A DNA stretch of 64,000 bases from an uncultured Bacteroidales bacterium. GTDB lineage: Bacteria > Bacteroidota > Bacteroidia > Bacteroidales > UBA3824. The position numbers were made by a program, and so were the translations under genes. Location of the stretch: positions 1 through 64,000 of the forward strand of contig CALFIU010000189.1 of NCBI GenBank assembly GCA_937877455.1, read 5' to 3'. The notes below the pieces were generated by a model that worked only from the letters and a program-made list of their open reading frames with translations, searched no databases and was not told the DNA's origin. Shown here piece after piece: positions 37,259 through 47,300 of this stretch (within the stretch, counting starts at the first letter, position 1; every line of letters begins with the position of its first letter).

Positions 37259-37481
37259 TATCTATTGCCTTATTAAATAATGTAACCGTGTCATCACAAC
37301 TTACAGGAATTGTCTCTCCCAATCCTCTATATGTAATAGATGGTATCTTAGGCTCATTCTTTCCTTTTTCGTATCCTTCGTTATATCCGCTATAATAAGC
37401 ATCACTAATATATTTCTTAAAATCTTCTGTTTTTAAAGTGATCGTTTCTTTCTCTTCAGGAATAATAATAATTGGACTCAT
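37236..37481 (-). CDS. Hypothetical protein
   Basis: 81 residues; MSPIIIIPEEKETITLKTEDFKKYI followed by a Tyr/Gly-rich SGYNEGYEKGKNEP segment typical of small phage proteins of unknown function. Overlaps both neighbours (ATGA at 37478-37481). Confidence 0.65.
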   Translation of the reverse strand: MSPIIIIPEEKETITLKTEDFKKYISDAYYSGYNEGYEKGKNEPKIPSITYRGLGETIPVSCDDTVTLFNKAIDNELLRDK

Positions 37482-37660
37482 TTACCATCATCCTCCGCAC
37501 GCTTTTGAAAATCTAATAATTCAGTTGCCTTTGCCGTATCCACAATAGAAAGACCTTCTTTCTTTAATGTTTCAACAATGTTTTCGCAATCTTTAGAAAA
37601 CCATTTTGTTCTTTTATATAAATCATTTTTGTTAAAAATCTTCATATTTTTAAATCCCAT
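37478..37660 (-). CDS. Hypothetical small protein
   Basis: 60 residues, helical and basic at the start (MKIFNKNDLYKRTKWFSKDC), then EGLSIVDTAKATELL. An internal ATG at 37645 is an alternative start. Two operator-like repeats lie 26-65 bp upstream. Confidence 0.58.
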   Translation of the reverse strand: MGFKNMKIFNKNDLYKRTKWFSKDCENIVETLKKEGLSIVDTAKATELLDFQKRAEDDGK

Positions 37661-37920
37661 TATTTATGGCAAATGCACACACCATCTATAAATAGACAAT
37701 GGATTTCTCACCAACTATAAATAGCCAACGTGCATTCACCAGATGTTTATATTACTTTACCCATTATAGAATATGTGAATATTATATTTATAACAAGGGC
37801 AACTATATGTTGTATTATCAGTTCATGTATTATTTTGTAACGCTTATTATATATTTGTTTTAAATTGCATTGTCAATAGCTACACTTAATCTATTCAAAA
37901 ATATAGTTGCCCTTGGAATT
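37661..37920. promoter_or_regulatory. 260-bp intergenic regulatory region with direct and inverted repeats
   Basis: Contains a near-identical direct repeat ACCA(T/A)CTATAAATAG (ending 37695 and 37724, starts 29 bp apart) upstream of the leftward gene at 37660. It also contains a perfect 15-bp inverted repeat, 37794-37808 and 37901-37915, separated by 92 AT-rich bases. A minus-strand TATAAT is present near 37764-37769. No gene is evident. Operators plus a terminator or structured element are the likeliest contents. Confidence 0.5.
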
Positions 37921-38301
37921 TTATATTGCGATTGCTTTTTCTGCCTGTTCTTTATTAAAGAAAACACGCTCTCTTAATCCTTTTTCGCTCGCTAAAACTA
38001 AATCTGGAGTTGGCGTATTAAAACGATTTGCGTTCAAATTTCGGCTGAAACAATATGATTTTCTTGTCTTGATTGTTATTTTATAAAGGCGCATTTCTTC
38101 TATATATGGAAGATATTTATCGCCGTTATGATACATGACTACGAAATAATTGTTACCAACAATAATTAAATCATCTATTCCTTCTTGAACAATATCTATT
38201 GCTTCTAATATTCCCGCAATATAACCTTCTTTCCATTCTTTAGTTTTTCCGAGAGGATTGATTAGTAGTTTTCTGTTAAGTTTATCTATAGCTTCTCTCA
38301 T
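37921..38301 (-). CDS. Hypothetical protein
   Basis: 126 residues with a helical first half (WKEGYIAGILEAIDIVQEGIDDLI) and a beta-rich second half ending FFNKEQAEKAIAI. Overlaps the dUTPase gene by 4 bp (ATGA), so it is part of the nucleotide-metabolism operon. Not recognised. Confidence 0.65.
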   Translation of the reverse strand: MREAIDKLNRKLLINPLGKTKEWKEGYIAGILEAIDIVQEGIDDLIIVGNNYFVVMYHNGDKYLPYIEEMRLYKITIKTRKSYCFSRNLNANRFNTPTPDLVLASEKGLRERVFFNKEQAEKAIAI

Positions 38302-38867
38302 TTAGTTGTACTTCCAAATCCACCGTTTCTTATTCCTTCTGCTTTATCATCTATTGTGATACCATACTGTACAAAAATCCCTTGCATATAGCCATCACCA
38401 GATTTAATGTCTATCGTCTTTTCTTCCGTTCCATCATTCGTCAGCTTCGCCATGATATGTCCTTCATTATCGCTGTTATAATAATCGCTGTCGATGATGC
38501 CAACAGTATTATCTAACTGCATACGATATTTAAATCCAAGACCAGATCGAGGATAACACTGAAGCACCCATCCATCATCAATCTTTACACGAATGCCTGT
38601 AGGCATTTTAATTGTTTTTCCGGGTTCAAGATGAATTTTAAACGACGCATAAAAATCGTATCCTGCGCTGCCAATAGTGGCTCTTTCAGGTATTTTGATA
38701 TTGTCGTAAATCTCTCTAATTTTTGTTTCTACAACAGAACCGTCTGGATCGTTGAAACTAAAAGGAAGTTCATCTATATAGACAAGAAACCAACTGCCTA
38801 ATGTATTCATAAAATCTTTTTTGAATTGCTCAAATGATACCTTTTCAAATTTCGCTATCTTTTGCAT
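38298..38867 (-). CDS. dut: dUTPase (deoxyuridine triphosphatase)
   Basis: 189 residues; hydrolyses dUTP to dUMP and pyrophosphate, keeping uracil out of DNA and feeding thymidylate synthesis. Conserved motifs are visible: GSAGYDFYA (motif 1, ~66-74), YPRSGLG (motif 2), NTVGIIDSDYY (motif 3) and the C-terminal GGFGSTTK arm (motif 5). A ~60-residue N-terminal extension is longer than usual. It overlaps the nrdG end by 23 bp and sits with RNR, gmk and thyX. Confidence 0.93.
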   Translation of the reverse strand: MQKIAKFEKVSFEQFKKDFMNTLGSWFLVYIDELPFSFNDPDGSVVETKIREIYDNIKIPERATIGSAGYDFYASFKIHLEPGKTIKMPTGIRVKIDDGWVLQCYPRSGLGFKYRMQLDNTVGIIDSDYYNSDNEGHIMAKLTNDGTEEKTIDIKSGDGYMQGIFVQYGITIDDKAEGIRNGGFGSTTK

Positions 38868-39405
38868 ATAAAACTATCTGCTCCTTTTCTAAAGATTTCT
38901 TTGCGTCAATAACCTTCTGATTTGAACTTCCTCTAAGAGGAAGAGTAATATTACGAAGTTCCTTGACAAACTTGCCATCAATAAGAATATCTGTGTTACT
39001 AATTATCTTGTATAATTTATCACAATCGGTAACGCTGAGAACGTTGTTTTCGGCATTCACAGAATACATTAAATCTTCCCATGAATAGCCAGTCCAGATA
39101 AAAATCTTGATATTTGGATACTTCTCTTTTACTTTCATAATTAAACCAAAAGTAAATGCAAGATTTTGATTGCATAACGGTTCGCCACCAAGAATAGATA
39201 AATTTCTTTGAATACCATTTTTATGTATCATATCTATAATGTGGTTTACAACTTCCTGATCGTCACCGTCTATACCGCCTTTGTAGTCCCATGTGTTTGG
39301 ATTATGGCATCCGGGGCATCTGTGAGGACACCCCTGACTCCAAAAGCTAACACATACTCCCTGACCATTTACAACATCATTGTTGATTATTCCTGCATAT
39401 TTCAT
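38845..39405 (-). CDS. nrdG: Anaerobic ribonucleotide reductase activating protein
   Basis: 186-residue radical SAM enzyme that installs the glycyl radical on NrdD. The [4Fe-4S] cysteines are Cys26, Cys30 and Cys33 in QGCPHRCPGCHN, and GGEPL is the SAM-binding strand motif. The start overlaps the nrdD stop (ATGA), the standard nrdDG arrangement. Oxygen sensitivity of this system indicates an anaerobic host. Confidence 0.95.
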   Translation of the reverse strand: MKYAGIINNDVVNGQGVCVSFWSQGCPHRCPGCHNPNTWDYKGGIDGDDQEVVNHIIDMIHKNGIQRNLSILGGEPLCNQNLAFTFGLIMKVKEKYPNIKIFIWTGYSWEDLMYSVNAENNVLSVTDCDKLYKIISNTDILIDGKFVKELRNITLPLRGSSNQKVIDAKKSLEKEQIVLYAKDSEI

Positions 39406-41624
39406 TGATGCTTCACCCTCATCTCGACTTCCTGTTGTTTACCTTTATTAAATGCGGTAGTGTAATTACCTGTTAAATATCCAGTCACACGGCGCAAACG
39501 CTGAATGTTATCACTTCCACATACAGGGCAAACATCATTGAATTCACCAGTAAAGCCACAATCCATACAAGTATCATTCGGAACATTAACGGCAAAATAT
39601 GGTATATCTTTGTCCATTGCATAATTGACGATTTGTTCAAGTGCGTCAATGTTATGCTTTACGCCGCCTTCAAGCTCAACATAAGTGATGCATCCTGCAC
39701 TACTATATCCTGTAAGTTGTGACTCAATATCAATCTTATCAAAAGGTGAAATTTCTTCCCAAACAGGAACATGCATACTATTCGTAAAGAAATCTCTGTC
39801 AGAAACATTAGGAATAATACCAAACCGATCCTTGAATTTCTGCATAGCTGTATAGCAAAGATTTTCAGCTGGCGTATAATAGACACCAAAGTTTAACTTA
39901 TATTCCTGTTTAAATTCTGCGCATCTTTTCTTAAACAGTCCCTCGATTTTCTTTGCAAGCTCCATTCCTTTTTCTGTAGTATGATTGCAACCTATAAGAA
40001 TTTGAAGCGCTTCTGCAAGTCCAAGCTGACCAATTACTATAGTTCCATGTTTTAATGCAGATGAAATATCTTTACCATCGTATCCAGCCATCACATTGTT
40101 TTCATACATGAATTTTGCCGAGTCTGCCGATTGCGAACAAATGAATTCAAACCGTTCAAGAAGCATATCTTTTGCTTCGTGAATCTTTTCATCCAACAAA
40201 TCCATAAAAGCATCAAGTAAAACTTCTTCTCCGTTTTCACCGTCAATCAAATGATGACTTTCGCCATACTTTCTGCACATCATAGCAAGAGTAGGAAGTA
40301 TAATAGTAACAGGACAAATATTTCCTCTGCCATCTTTCAACTGACCAAAACCATTTACATCCCATCCATTCGCTGTCCGACATCCCATTGTCGAGAAGTA
40401 TGTGCGCGGATCGTTAATGTCGTATCCTTCATTACCAGACCAATCCACATTAGCATAATTTGGATAGAGCCTTGTTGCCGTTGACTGTAATGCTAATCTA
40501 AATAAGTCATAATTTGGTTCGCCCTTCTTTCTGTTTACGCCTTTCATACATTGGAAAATACCGCAAGGGAAAATAGGAGTCTTATGCAACTTCCCGATAC
40601 CTTTTATAGATACATCAAGTACAGCTTTTGTAACCATTCTTCCTTCTGGTGTTGTACAAGTACCATAGTTAATTGATGTAAAAGGAAGTTGATTCCCGGA
40701 TCGTGACTGCAATGTGTTAAGATTATGGTACATTCCTTCGACTGCCTGATATACTTCTTTCACAGTCATATCAAACGCATATTTATATGCTTTTGGAAAA
40801 CAATCTTTATACCAATCATCTTCTATAGATAACTCTTCTGGTTTGCAATCAATATGTAATTCTTCTGTAGCGCCCTCAATATACTTTGCGCCATCTTTGT
40901 AATGTTTCCAAAAACTTTTCCTGATATATGGCATCATTGTCCAGTCAAGATGCGTTGCACTTACGCCGCCGAATTGCTGAAGGCTTTGAAGCTGAAACAA
41001 AACAGCAAGAAGCTGAAACGCCGTATTAACTGATTGCGCTGGTCTAACATCTGTTTGTCTCGTATTGAAACCATTTGCAAGTAAATCATCAAAAGGAATT
41101 GACATGCAGTTATGATCTCCGACAGGATAATGGTCTAAATCATGAACATAAATCATATTCTCTTTGTGGTTTTTAACTGCCATTTCGGACATGCAATAAT
41201 TCATTGCATAATCCTTCATTACCTCGCTTGTTGCAGCTCCAATTCTTCCACCAAAAGATTTCTCGTCAACATTTGCGTTCTGGTTTTGCACATTGGATGC
41301 TTCAAGTTTTTCAGATATGCTTTTTATTAATTTTGCGTTTCTTTCTCTTACCTTTGTTCTTTCATTACGGTATAAGATATATAGTTTTGCAACATCTTTT
41401 CGTTTGCTGTTCATCAACTTTTTCTCAACAATATCCTGAATTTCTTCTACATTCATCTCGGACTTATTGAGATTTGATATTTCTTCTACAATGCGATTTA
41501 TGCACTCATAGTCATTCTGCTTTAAATTTCCTGTTTCATTAAATGCTTTCAAGATAGCGTTATATATTTTGTTGCTGTCAAATTCCACGATGCGCCCATC
41601 GCGTTTAATAATTTTATCAATCAA
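39402..41624 (-). CDS. nrdD: Anaerobic ribonucleoside-triphosphate reductase
   Basis: About 740 residues; reduces ribonucleoside triphosphates to deoxy forms for phage DNA synthesis. An N-terminal ATP-cone (IIKRDGRIVEFDSNKIYNAI) precedes the catalytic barrel (HDLDHYP, NTLQSRSGNQLPFTSINYGT). A four-Cys zinc site (CMDCGF...CPVCGS) and the glycyl-radical loop RRVTGYLTG are near the end. The TTG at 41624 is preferred because GGAGG lies 8 bases upstream; a GTG at 41639 overlaps that site. Followed by nrdG with ATGA coupling. Confidence 0.95.
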   Translation of the reverse strand: MIDKIIKRDGRIVEFDSNKIYNAILKAFNETGNLKQNDYECINRIVEEISNLNKSEMNVEEIQDIVEKKLMNSKRKDVAKLYILYRNERTKVRERNAKLIKSISEKLEASNVQNQNANVDEKSFGGRIGAATSEVMKDYAMNYCMSEMAVKNHKENMIYVHDLDHYPVGDHNCMSIPFDDLLANGFNTRQTDVRPAQSVNTAFQLLAVLFQLQSLQQFGGVSATHLDWTMMPYIRKSFWKHYKDGAKYIEGATEELHIDCKPEELSIEDDWYKDCFPKAYKYAFDMTVKEVYQAVEGMYHNLNTLQSRSGNQLPFTSINYGTCTTPEGRMVTKAVLDVSIKGIGKLHKTPIFPCGIFQCMKGVNRKKGEPNYDLFRLALQSTATRLYPNYANVDWSGNEGYDINDPRTYFSTMGCRTANGWDVNGFGQLKDGRGNICPVTIILPTLAMMCRKYGESHHLIDGENGEEVLLDAFMDLLDEKIHEAKDMLLERFEFICSQSADSAKFMYENNVMAGYDGKDISSALKHGTIVIGQLGLAEALQILIGCNHTTEKGMELAKKIEGLFKKRCAEFKQEYKLNFGVYYTPAENLCYTAMQKFKDRFGIIPNVSDRDFFTNSMHVPVWEEISPFDKIDIESQLTGYSSAGCITYVELEGGVKHNIDALEQIVNYAMDKDIPYFAVNVPNDTCMDCGFTGEFNDVCPVCGSDNIQRLRRVTGYLTGNYTTAFNKGKQQEVEMRVKHQ

Positions 41625-41638
41625 ATTGCCAACCTCCA

Positions 41639-42082
41639 CTATATAAGTAGATATTCAATTATATATTGTGAAGCATCAGAATAATTATCTTCTATTCTGT
41701 TGCAAGTTTCTTTAATCCAAGGATGAAGATTATTTTCTTCCCCAATACCAACGACATATATGTATTTATCGCCAAAACGATTTATACCTTGAACAGCACC
41801 AAGTTCCATATGCGATCCAATAGTTGAATCAATACCTTTAAGATTAACAACAACGATGTCGCAGTCATGCAGTTGCATCATTTCCCAATCAAGGATTTCG
41901 CGCTCCGTCTTATGCATCATGTGTTCATAATTAAAGTAAAGTGGGGGATGAATGAATTTAATTTTGTCAGAACCATCGTATTTATCTCGAACAAATGTTT
42001 CTAATGTTTTTCTCCATTGCATCTGCTGTTCGAATGGTATCCCGCTCATTTTGCCACAAGTATAAATTTTGTATTCCTTCAT
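41639..42082 (-). CDS. Nucleoside 2-deoxyribosyltransferase-like protein
   Basis: 147 residues with the start YKIYTCGKMSGIPFEQQMQWR, HPPLYFNYEH, a catalytic-type DWEMMQLHDCDIVVVNL segment and IGSHMELGAVQG, the Glu-containing motif of the deoxyribosyltransferase fold. Family members exchange or hydrolyse bases of deoxynucleosides; a phage copy could salvage or degrade nucleotides. Overlaps gmk by 4 bp. Substrate unknown. Confidence 0.75.
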   Translation of the reverse strand: MKEYKIYTCGKMSGIPFEQQMQWRKTLETFVRDKYDGSDKIKFIHPPLYFNYEHMMHKTEREILDWEMMQLHDCDIVVVNLKGIDSTIGSHMELGAVQGINRFGDKYIYVVGIGEENNLHPWIKETCNRIEDNYSDASQYIIEYLLI

Positions 42083-42606
42083 GAATTCATTTCCTCGATA
42101 ATCGCGTCTGCAATTACTTCAACACCGCACAGATATTTATCATTTTTAACAACCAAATCTACTTCGTCAGAAATCCCATCAAACTGTCCAACATCACTTA
42201 GGCTTCTTCGATATGCTTCTTCTATGTTGTCGCCTCGTTCTAAACACTTGATAAGCCTATCTCTCCTCGGAACATCAATATAAACAGCGAAGATATTGTC
42301 AATTCCAGATCTTTTAATAGACCTTAATCCTCTTGGCGTAAGGACGATAACACAATCATCTTTATAATCTTCTTTTGCACTTCCATAGCTCCATCCATTA
42401 TATGTTGCTGTTTCAGCGAAGAAACCTTGATCTTCGAGTGTTTTAAAATGTTGCTGATTTATATAGAAATAATCAACGCCATCCTGCTCTCCTTCTCTTG
42501 GTTGTCTTGTGGTATAAGTCACAATTCGTTTATATCCGTAATGCTCCATTAGATATTTTGCAACAGAGCTTTTACCGCAAGCACTCTCACCAACGATTAC
42601 AATCAT
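42079..42606 (-). CDS. gmk: Guanylate kinase-like (d)NMP kinase
   Basis: 175 residues. The P-loop GESACGKSS at residues 6-14 and the RIVTYTTRQPREGEQDGVDYFY segment are the ATP- and GMP-binding signatures, followed by Y-N-G-W-S-Y-G. Converts (d)GMP to (d)GDP in the nucleotide supply operon. AGGAGATAAGA precedes the ATG. Slightly shorter than cellular Gmk (~200). Confidence 0.9.
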   Translation of the reverse strand: MIVIVGESACGKSSVAKYLMEHYGYKRIVTYTTRQPREGEQDGVDYFYINQQHFKTLEDQGFFAETATYNGWSYGSAKEDYKDDCVIVLTPRGLRSIKRSGIDNIFAVYIDVPRRDRLIKCLERGDNIEEAYRRSLSDVGQFDGISDEVDLVVKNDKYLCGVEVIADAIIEEMNS

Positions 42607-42618
42607 TCTTATCTCCTA

Positions 42619-43014
42619 TCAAATTTCTAAAATCCCATCGTCTATCATTTTATTAAGCCATCGAATAGTATTGACTTGAATATTCATGTCGTATTTGTTT
42701 TCAATGTCACAAGCTTTATAGAATTCATTGAAACGATAGTGACACATTCCACCATATGATGTGAAGTGACAATCTATCTTGTTATTGGCTTCATTAAATC
42801 CAATCCAGAATTCATCTTCGTCATCATAATCGCCGTTAAGATTACTTCCTTCAAGGTGACACCACCAATTACCAGACAGCATTGCATCGTTATGCCATGT
42901 TCTCTTCTTTAATCTTTCCCAATCAAGTATTTTTAATTTCTTGATATTCTTTGGCGTTAGATTGTATTTATTCGGGTACTTTTTTATTAAATCAAAATCA
43001 ATATATTTGTTCAT
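42619..43014 (-). CDS. Hypothetical protein
   Basis: 131 residues. N-terminal YPNKYNLTPKNIKKLKILDWERLKKRTW, then FWIGFNEANNKIDCHFTSYGGMCHYRFNEFY, an aromatic- and Cys/His-rich centre. Overlaps the thyX stop (ATGA). Not recognised; conserved-looking phage protein in the nucleotide operon. Confidence 0.68.
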   Translation of the reverse strand: MNKYIDFDLIKKYPNKYNLTPKNIKKLKILDWERLKKRTWHNDAMLSGNWWCHLEGSNLNGDYDDEDEFWIGFNEANNKIDCHFTSYGGMCHYRFNEFYKACDIENKYDMNIQVNTIRWLNKMIDDGILEI

Positions 43015-43802
43015 TTTTTTACAACCGATTGTATTAGTTCCCTAACTTTTACTTTCGATGGATATATGCCACACGACATCCTTCCTTCTGGACACCACAT
43101 CAGATGGACGCAATGGGGAACAAGTTCATTTGCAAAATCTTCATTTATTTCTTTCACGGCTTGTTTCATTGCGATTGCAAGTTTCTGAATTTCTGGCTGC
43201 GCACGATTGCATAGCCTCTTATGCATAAACCGTATCAATGCCTCTGGCGTAAAACCAATTGTCAATGTTGAATTTGTTGCCCTTGGCAAAACAAAATTAA
43301 TACATTCATTAACACGTTTAGTATCAACATCATTATTGTCAAGAATATCTTTTAATTCACTTCTTGCCGTATTTATAGAACACATTAACGTGTCGTAAAT
43401 AAGTTTGGCTCTTTGGTTATTTTCAATCTCTTTTGGGGTTGTATATGTGAAACCATCTTTATCAATGTAGCGAAAACTCCCCATGTTCTTAACGATTTGG
43501 TCAGGGCTTACATCAATAACCTTCTCTGAATATTCATCAAACGTATAATTATCCATGTCCTCGAACGGAAATGAAACTCCGATTTCATGTCTCATACACT
43601 GTTCTGCTGTACCGCGATCAACATCTGTAATTCTAAACTTGATGTATTCACATCTACTTCCGCTCATGTGTCCACTTTTTTCACATGACTTTCCTACTCT
43701 TTCTGCATACTTTTCAGGCGTGTCATAACATGTACATGCAAATACACCATGATTTTTGTACAGATTTTTTAATTCTTCTGGATTGATAATCTCGACTTTC
43801 AT
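43011..43802 (-). CDS. thyX: FAD-dependent thymidylate synthase, divergent (ThyX-like)
   Basis: 263 residues; makes dTMP from dUMP using FAD and methylenetetrahydrofolate. SGHMSGSRCEYIKFRITDVDRG, EQCMRHEIGVSF (R71-H72), FRYIDKDG (R111-Y112), LPRATNSTLTIGF and FMHKRLCNRAQPEI follow the ThyX layout. The canonical RHRxxSxN loop reads RHEIGVSF: the second Arg is Glu, so substrate handling may differ. SD GGAG precedes the ATG, which overlaps the stop of an 8-codon leader (43799-43825). Confidence 0.82.
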   Translation of the reverse strand: MKVEIINPEELKNLYKNHGVFACTCYDTPEKYAERVGKSCEKSGHMSGSRCEYIKFRITDVDRGTAEQCMRHEIGVSFPFEDMDNYTFDEYSEKVIDVSPDQIVKNMGSFRYIDKDGFTYTTPKEIENNQRAKLIYDTLMCSINTARSELKDILDNNDVDTKRVNECINFVLPRATNSTLTIGFTPEALIRFMHKRLCNRAQPEIQKLAIAMKQAVKEINEDFANELVPHCVHLMWCPEGRMSCGIYPSKVKVRELIQSVVKK

Positions 43803-43814
43803 TCACTCTCCGAA

Positions 43815-43829
43815 TTATCTTGCATTATT
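43815..43829 (-). promoter_or_regulatory. Recurrent AATAATGCAAGATAA motif upstream of thyX
   Basis: One of three exact copies (others at 56280-56294 and 62150-62164), with a 14-base copy at 63200-63213. Here the ATG opens an eight-residue reading frame, MQDNSESE, whose TGA overlaps the thyX ATG. Confidence 0.5.
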
Positions 43830-43876
43830 TATCTGTCAATATTGATGTGATAGCCTTCTCGAACTACCACACCAAT

Positions 43877-43905
43877 ATAGTACCATATATAATCCGCATT
43901 GTCAA
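43877..43905 (-). promoter_or_regulatory. Promoter of the thyX operon
   Basis: Minus-strand TTGACA (43905-43900), 17-bp spacer, TACTAT (43882-43877). The -35 overlaps the stop of the upstream gene. Same hexamers and spacing as the int promoter. Confidence 0.7.
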
Positions 43906-44156
43906 TTATTATTTTGCAATGCTTTTAAATTTGTGAGCATCCATACCAACGGCTGAACGGATTCGCTAATAGAATATTCTTTGCCTCTTAATTCAATGGC
44001 AAATCCACCATCGCCAAATACATTATCAGATGTGAAAGAGCCAATAAATCTTGTTGTTCCTAATAATAATGTCAATGCACATTCAGCGCTTTCCGCTTCA
44101 GATATATATATAAACACTTCATGTTCACTGAACTTAATGACAATGTACTTTTTCAT
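43902..44156 (-). CDS. Hypothetical protein
   Basis: 84 residues; beta-rich start (YIVIKFSEHEVFIYISEAES), then ECALTLLLGTTRF and EYSISESVQPLVWMLTNLKAL. Starts right after the zinc-finger gene and ends at the thyX promoter. Not recognised. Confidence 0.65.
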   Translation of the reverse strand: MKKYIVIKFSEHEVFIYISEAESAECALTLLLGTTRFIGSFTSDNVFGDGGFAIELRGKEYSISESVQPLVWMLTNLKALQNNN

Positions 44157-44157
44157 C

Positions 44158-44367
44158 TTATCCCCTTGTGTACCTTACTTTACTGCCATCATCAAATTCG
44201 ACTATCACATTGTCAGGTATGCCATCTTTTGCCGATGTATAAGGTCTGTATTTCGCCGAAATCGTCTTGATAATTTTTCTATGTGCATGTTCACATTCTT
44301 TTGCTTTCTTTTCATCGTTAAACGAAGTACCGCATACCTCACATTGATATAATTTTAATTCTTTCAT
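44158..44367 (-). CDS. Small C2H2-type zinc-finger protein
   Basis: 69 residues with YQCEVCGTSFNDEKKAKECEHAH, two Cys and two distal Cys/His ligands of a zinc finger, and a short beta tail (NVIVEFDDGSKVRYTRG). Small finger proteins of this kind are common in phage replication regions. Overlaps the polymerase stop by 4 bp. Confidence 0.72.
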   Translation of the reverse strand: MKELKLYQCEVCGTSFNDEKKAKECEHAHRKIIKTISAKYRPYTSAKDGIPDNVIVEFDDGSKVRYTRG

Positions 44368-47300
44368 ATGTTGTTAATCCTTTTATATGATGTGATCCAG
44401 AGTTCGCTTGTGCCTTCAACTGGAACGAATTCGCCATCTTCATTCCTTTTCATCTTTGGTTTATTACGACATCCCGAAATCATAACAATGTCGCCCTCTT
44501 TGAGTTTATTCTTATTGAATGTTTTCCTGTCGATTTTGCAATCAAGTGTATTGCCATGTTTTAAAGAATACATTTTTAACTTCGGAGCATATTTGGTGTC
44601 AAGTGATACCACGCAAGCCATACCACTATATCTATCGTCAATGATATCGACATATCCAAGATGGTCTATCTGCGCTTGAACTTTATCTTTTAATGTTCTC
44701 TTCGGACAATGAATTTCGTTTGCAACCAACTGTAATAGTTTTCTGCTATTTAGTTTTGTGAACATCTTTAGTGATTCTTTTTCTGCACAGCTTCTAATTA
44801 AATCCATATTAAATCCTTCTCTTTCGAGAATATCTTTTTTAATTTGAAGTCTGCCATTAAAATAATCAAAGTATTCATATAGTTTCATCAAGTAATTGGC
44901 ATCACCAAATTCATTGAAGAAATCAAGCTCAATAAGGATTTTTAATTGTCTCGAATTCAAAGTTGTCTTGTTAGTCAAATCGTAAAGCAAATCAATAAAT
45001 GAATTATATTTATTATTTCTAAGTTCATACATTTCATCTGCTACTTGCGTATTCATATATTTGATAGAAGATATACCTTTGAATATTTCATTGGTTTCTT
45101 TTGAAATGCTATATTTCGCCGAAGAATGCCTAAACTTAATTGGCTTTAATGCAATTTTGAAAAACTTTAATTCATTGGTTAATTTTAGTGTTCTTTCATT
45201 ATCGTCTGCGTAATAGTTAAGGACAGTTGTATAATACTCAAGCGGATAATGCGATTTCAAATACGCACCATATAAACTATCATATGCATAAGATAGCGAA
45301 TGCGATGCATTGAAAGAATATCGTGCAGCCTGTTCAACAACAGTCCACGTTTCAATAAATCCGTCCTCTGTGCCTACACGTTTCATCCACCCATGTAATA
45401 GTCTATCTTTCAGGTCTGCAAGTTCCTTTTCTTTAAATTTCTTTTTAGCTATCTTCTTAATGATATCGTATGATCCTGTTTCCTCTATACCAAGCCAAAT
45501 CAAATATTTCATAATTAGTTCCTGATAAATCATTCTGTGTTTCCCTTCGACAAGAATGTTATCAAGCTCCTCAATGCCTGTAGTGTATGGCTTTCTGTCT
45601 ATGAAATCATCAAGCAAGCTTGCGCATCCGGGGCGAATAATGGCTACAAATGCAGACATTTCAGATACGCTTTGCGGTTTATATTTTTTCACAAGCCCTG
45701 TCGCAAAATCACTATCAGCCTGATTGATTGTACATGTTAATCCGTTCGCATAGATATCGAATGTTTTGTCATCAAGAAGTTTATCAATCTCTCGGATAGT
45801 AGGAATTGGTATCCCAGCAAGCTCACAGGTATCTTTTATTATCGCCCATACAGTGACTGATAAATAATCGTTCTTTAAATATTTATATTTATCACAGTTG
45901 TATCCATCTAAAAGACAGCATATTTTTTCTTTCGTATGTATGAGTCCAAGTTCTTTTCGAATTGGTTTGTTATATAACAACATGCTACATGGACTCTCGG
46001 ATATGCTTTCAACAACGCCGACAAATCTTTGACTTTCCTCGATGAGTTTCTTCCATTTTGGATTATCACGATAACTATCTAAGTCTTTGGCTACATCGTC
46101 ATATTCCGATATATTCTTGCCAATACCTTTACAATAAACCCTGAACGCAGATGAGTCTTGTAATGGTTTCCAAGCTATCATCCATGCGCAGTTTTCAGCG
46201 CCAAGCAAATCTTCTGTGGCTTTGATAAATGGCGTTCTATCGGCGGTATTAAGATCAATGTCTGGAAGGCTGCGCGTACCAAGTATTCTTTCAACAGACA
46301 TAAATCTTGTCGGAAATAATGTTATTGGAGCATCAACACGATCTATATCTGTTAATCCAAGCATCTTTGTAATATAGAAACTCGGCGCTGAACCTCTTCC
46401 AGTGTTGGTTAATTTGCCACCATACTTCTCTTGACCATCTTTTACCACGTTATAGTCAATTAAGAAATAGTTTGCCATGTTGGTTTTCTCTACGATGTCA
46501 ACCTCATATCGGATTGCATCGAGATATTTACCCCATTCATGTTTTGGAATATTTCTTCTTTCCTCTAACCATTTATTATTGATTATGTCCTTTAAATCCT
46601 TTATCGGATTTTGTGATACAGATGGAAGTTTAATGTCATCATTTATAATTGTAATTTCAGAGCAATCGTCAAATACAAGAGTGTTGTATAGTAGTTCTTC
46701 TGCTTGCTTTCTGTTGAATATTCCTTGCTTTACATATCGGTTGATTATTGTTTTATCATCAGGATAATCCAATATCATCCCATCTTCTTCTGGATATTTT
46801 CTATCTTTTCCTTTAAGAAAAATATCTCTATATTTTGCATCATCTGGAAGAATGTAATGGCTGTCATTAGCATGAATCATGGCAATTCCCGATGCCTTGC
46901 TGAACTCATACATTGCAGTATTTACTTGTTTTTGAAAATCCGTATTATGTGCTTGCATTTCAAGAAAGAAATGTTTTCCAAAATGCCGATTTAATGCAAG
47001 AAGAAGCTCTCTGTCCTGCCAAATTCCTGCAACACAAGCTGAAGTTACTATGAAATTATTTGGATTAAGCGAAAATAACAGTTCATCGTCTATCCTTGGG
47101 CGATAATAAAAACCAGTATCATGAGCTTCAGACATGATATCATTCAGTTGCATTACACCGTCATTATTCAGCGCAATAATGATGATATGTCTATTACTTC
47201 TATCCCTTCCATATACAGGATTGCCATCTTTATCTTCACCAGTTTGAATTTTAGCTATACGGTCATGAACATAATATGCTTCTGTACCATAAATCATTTT

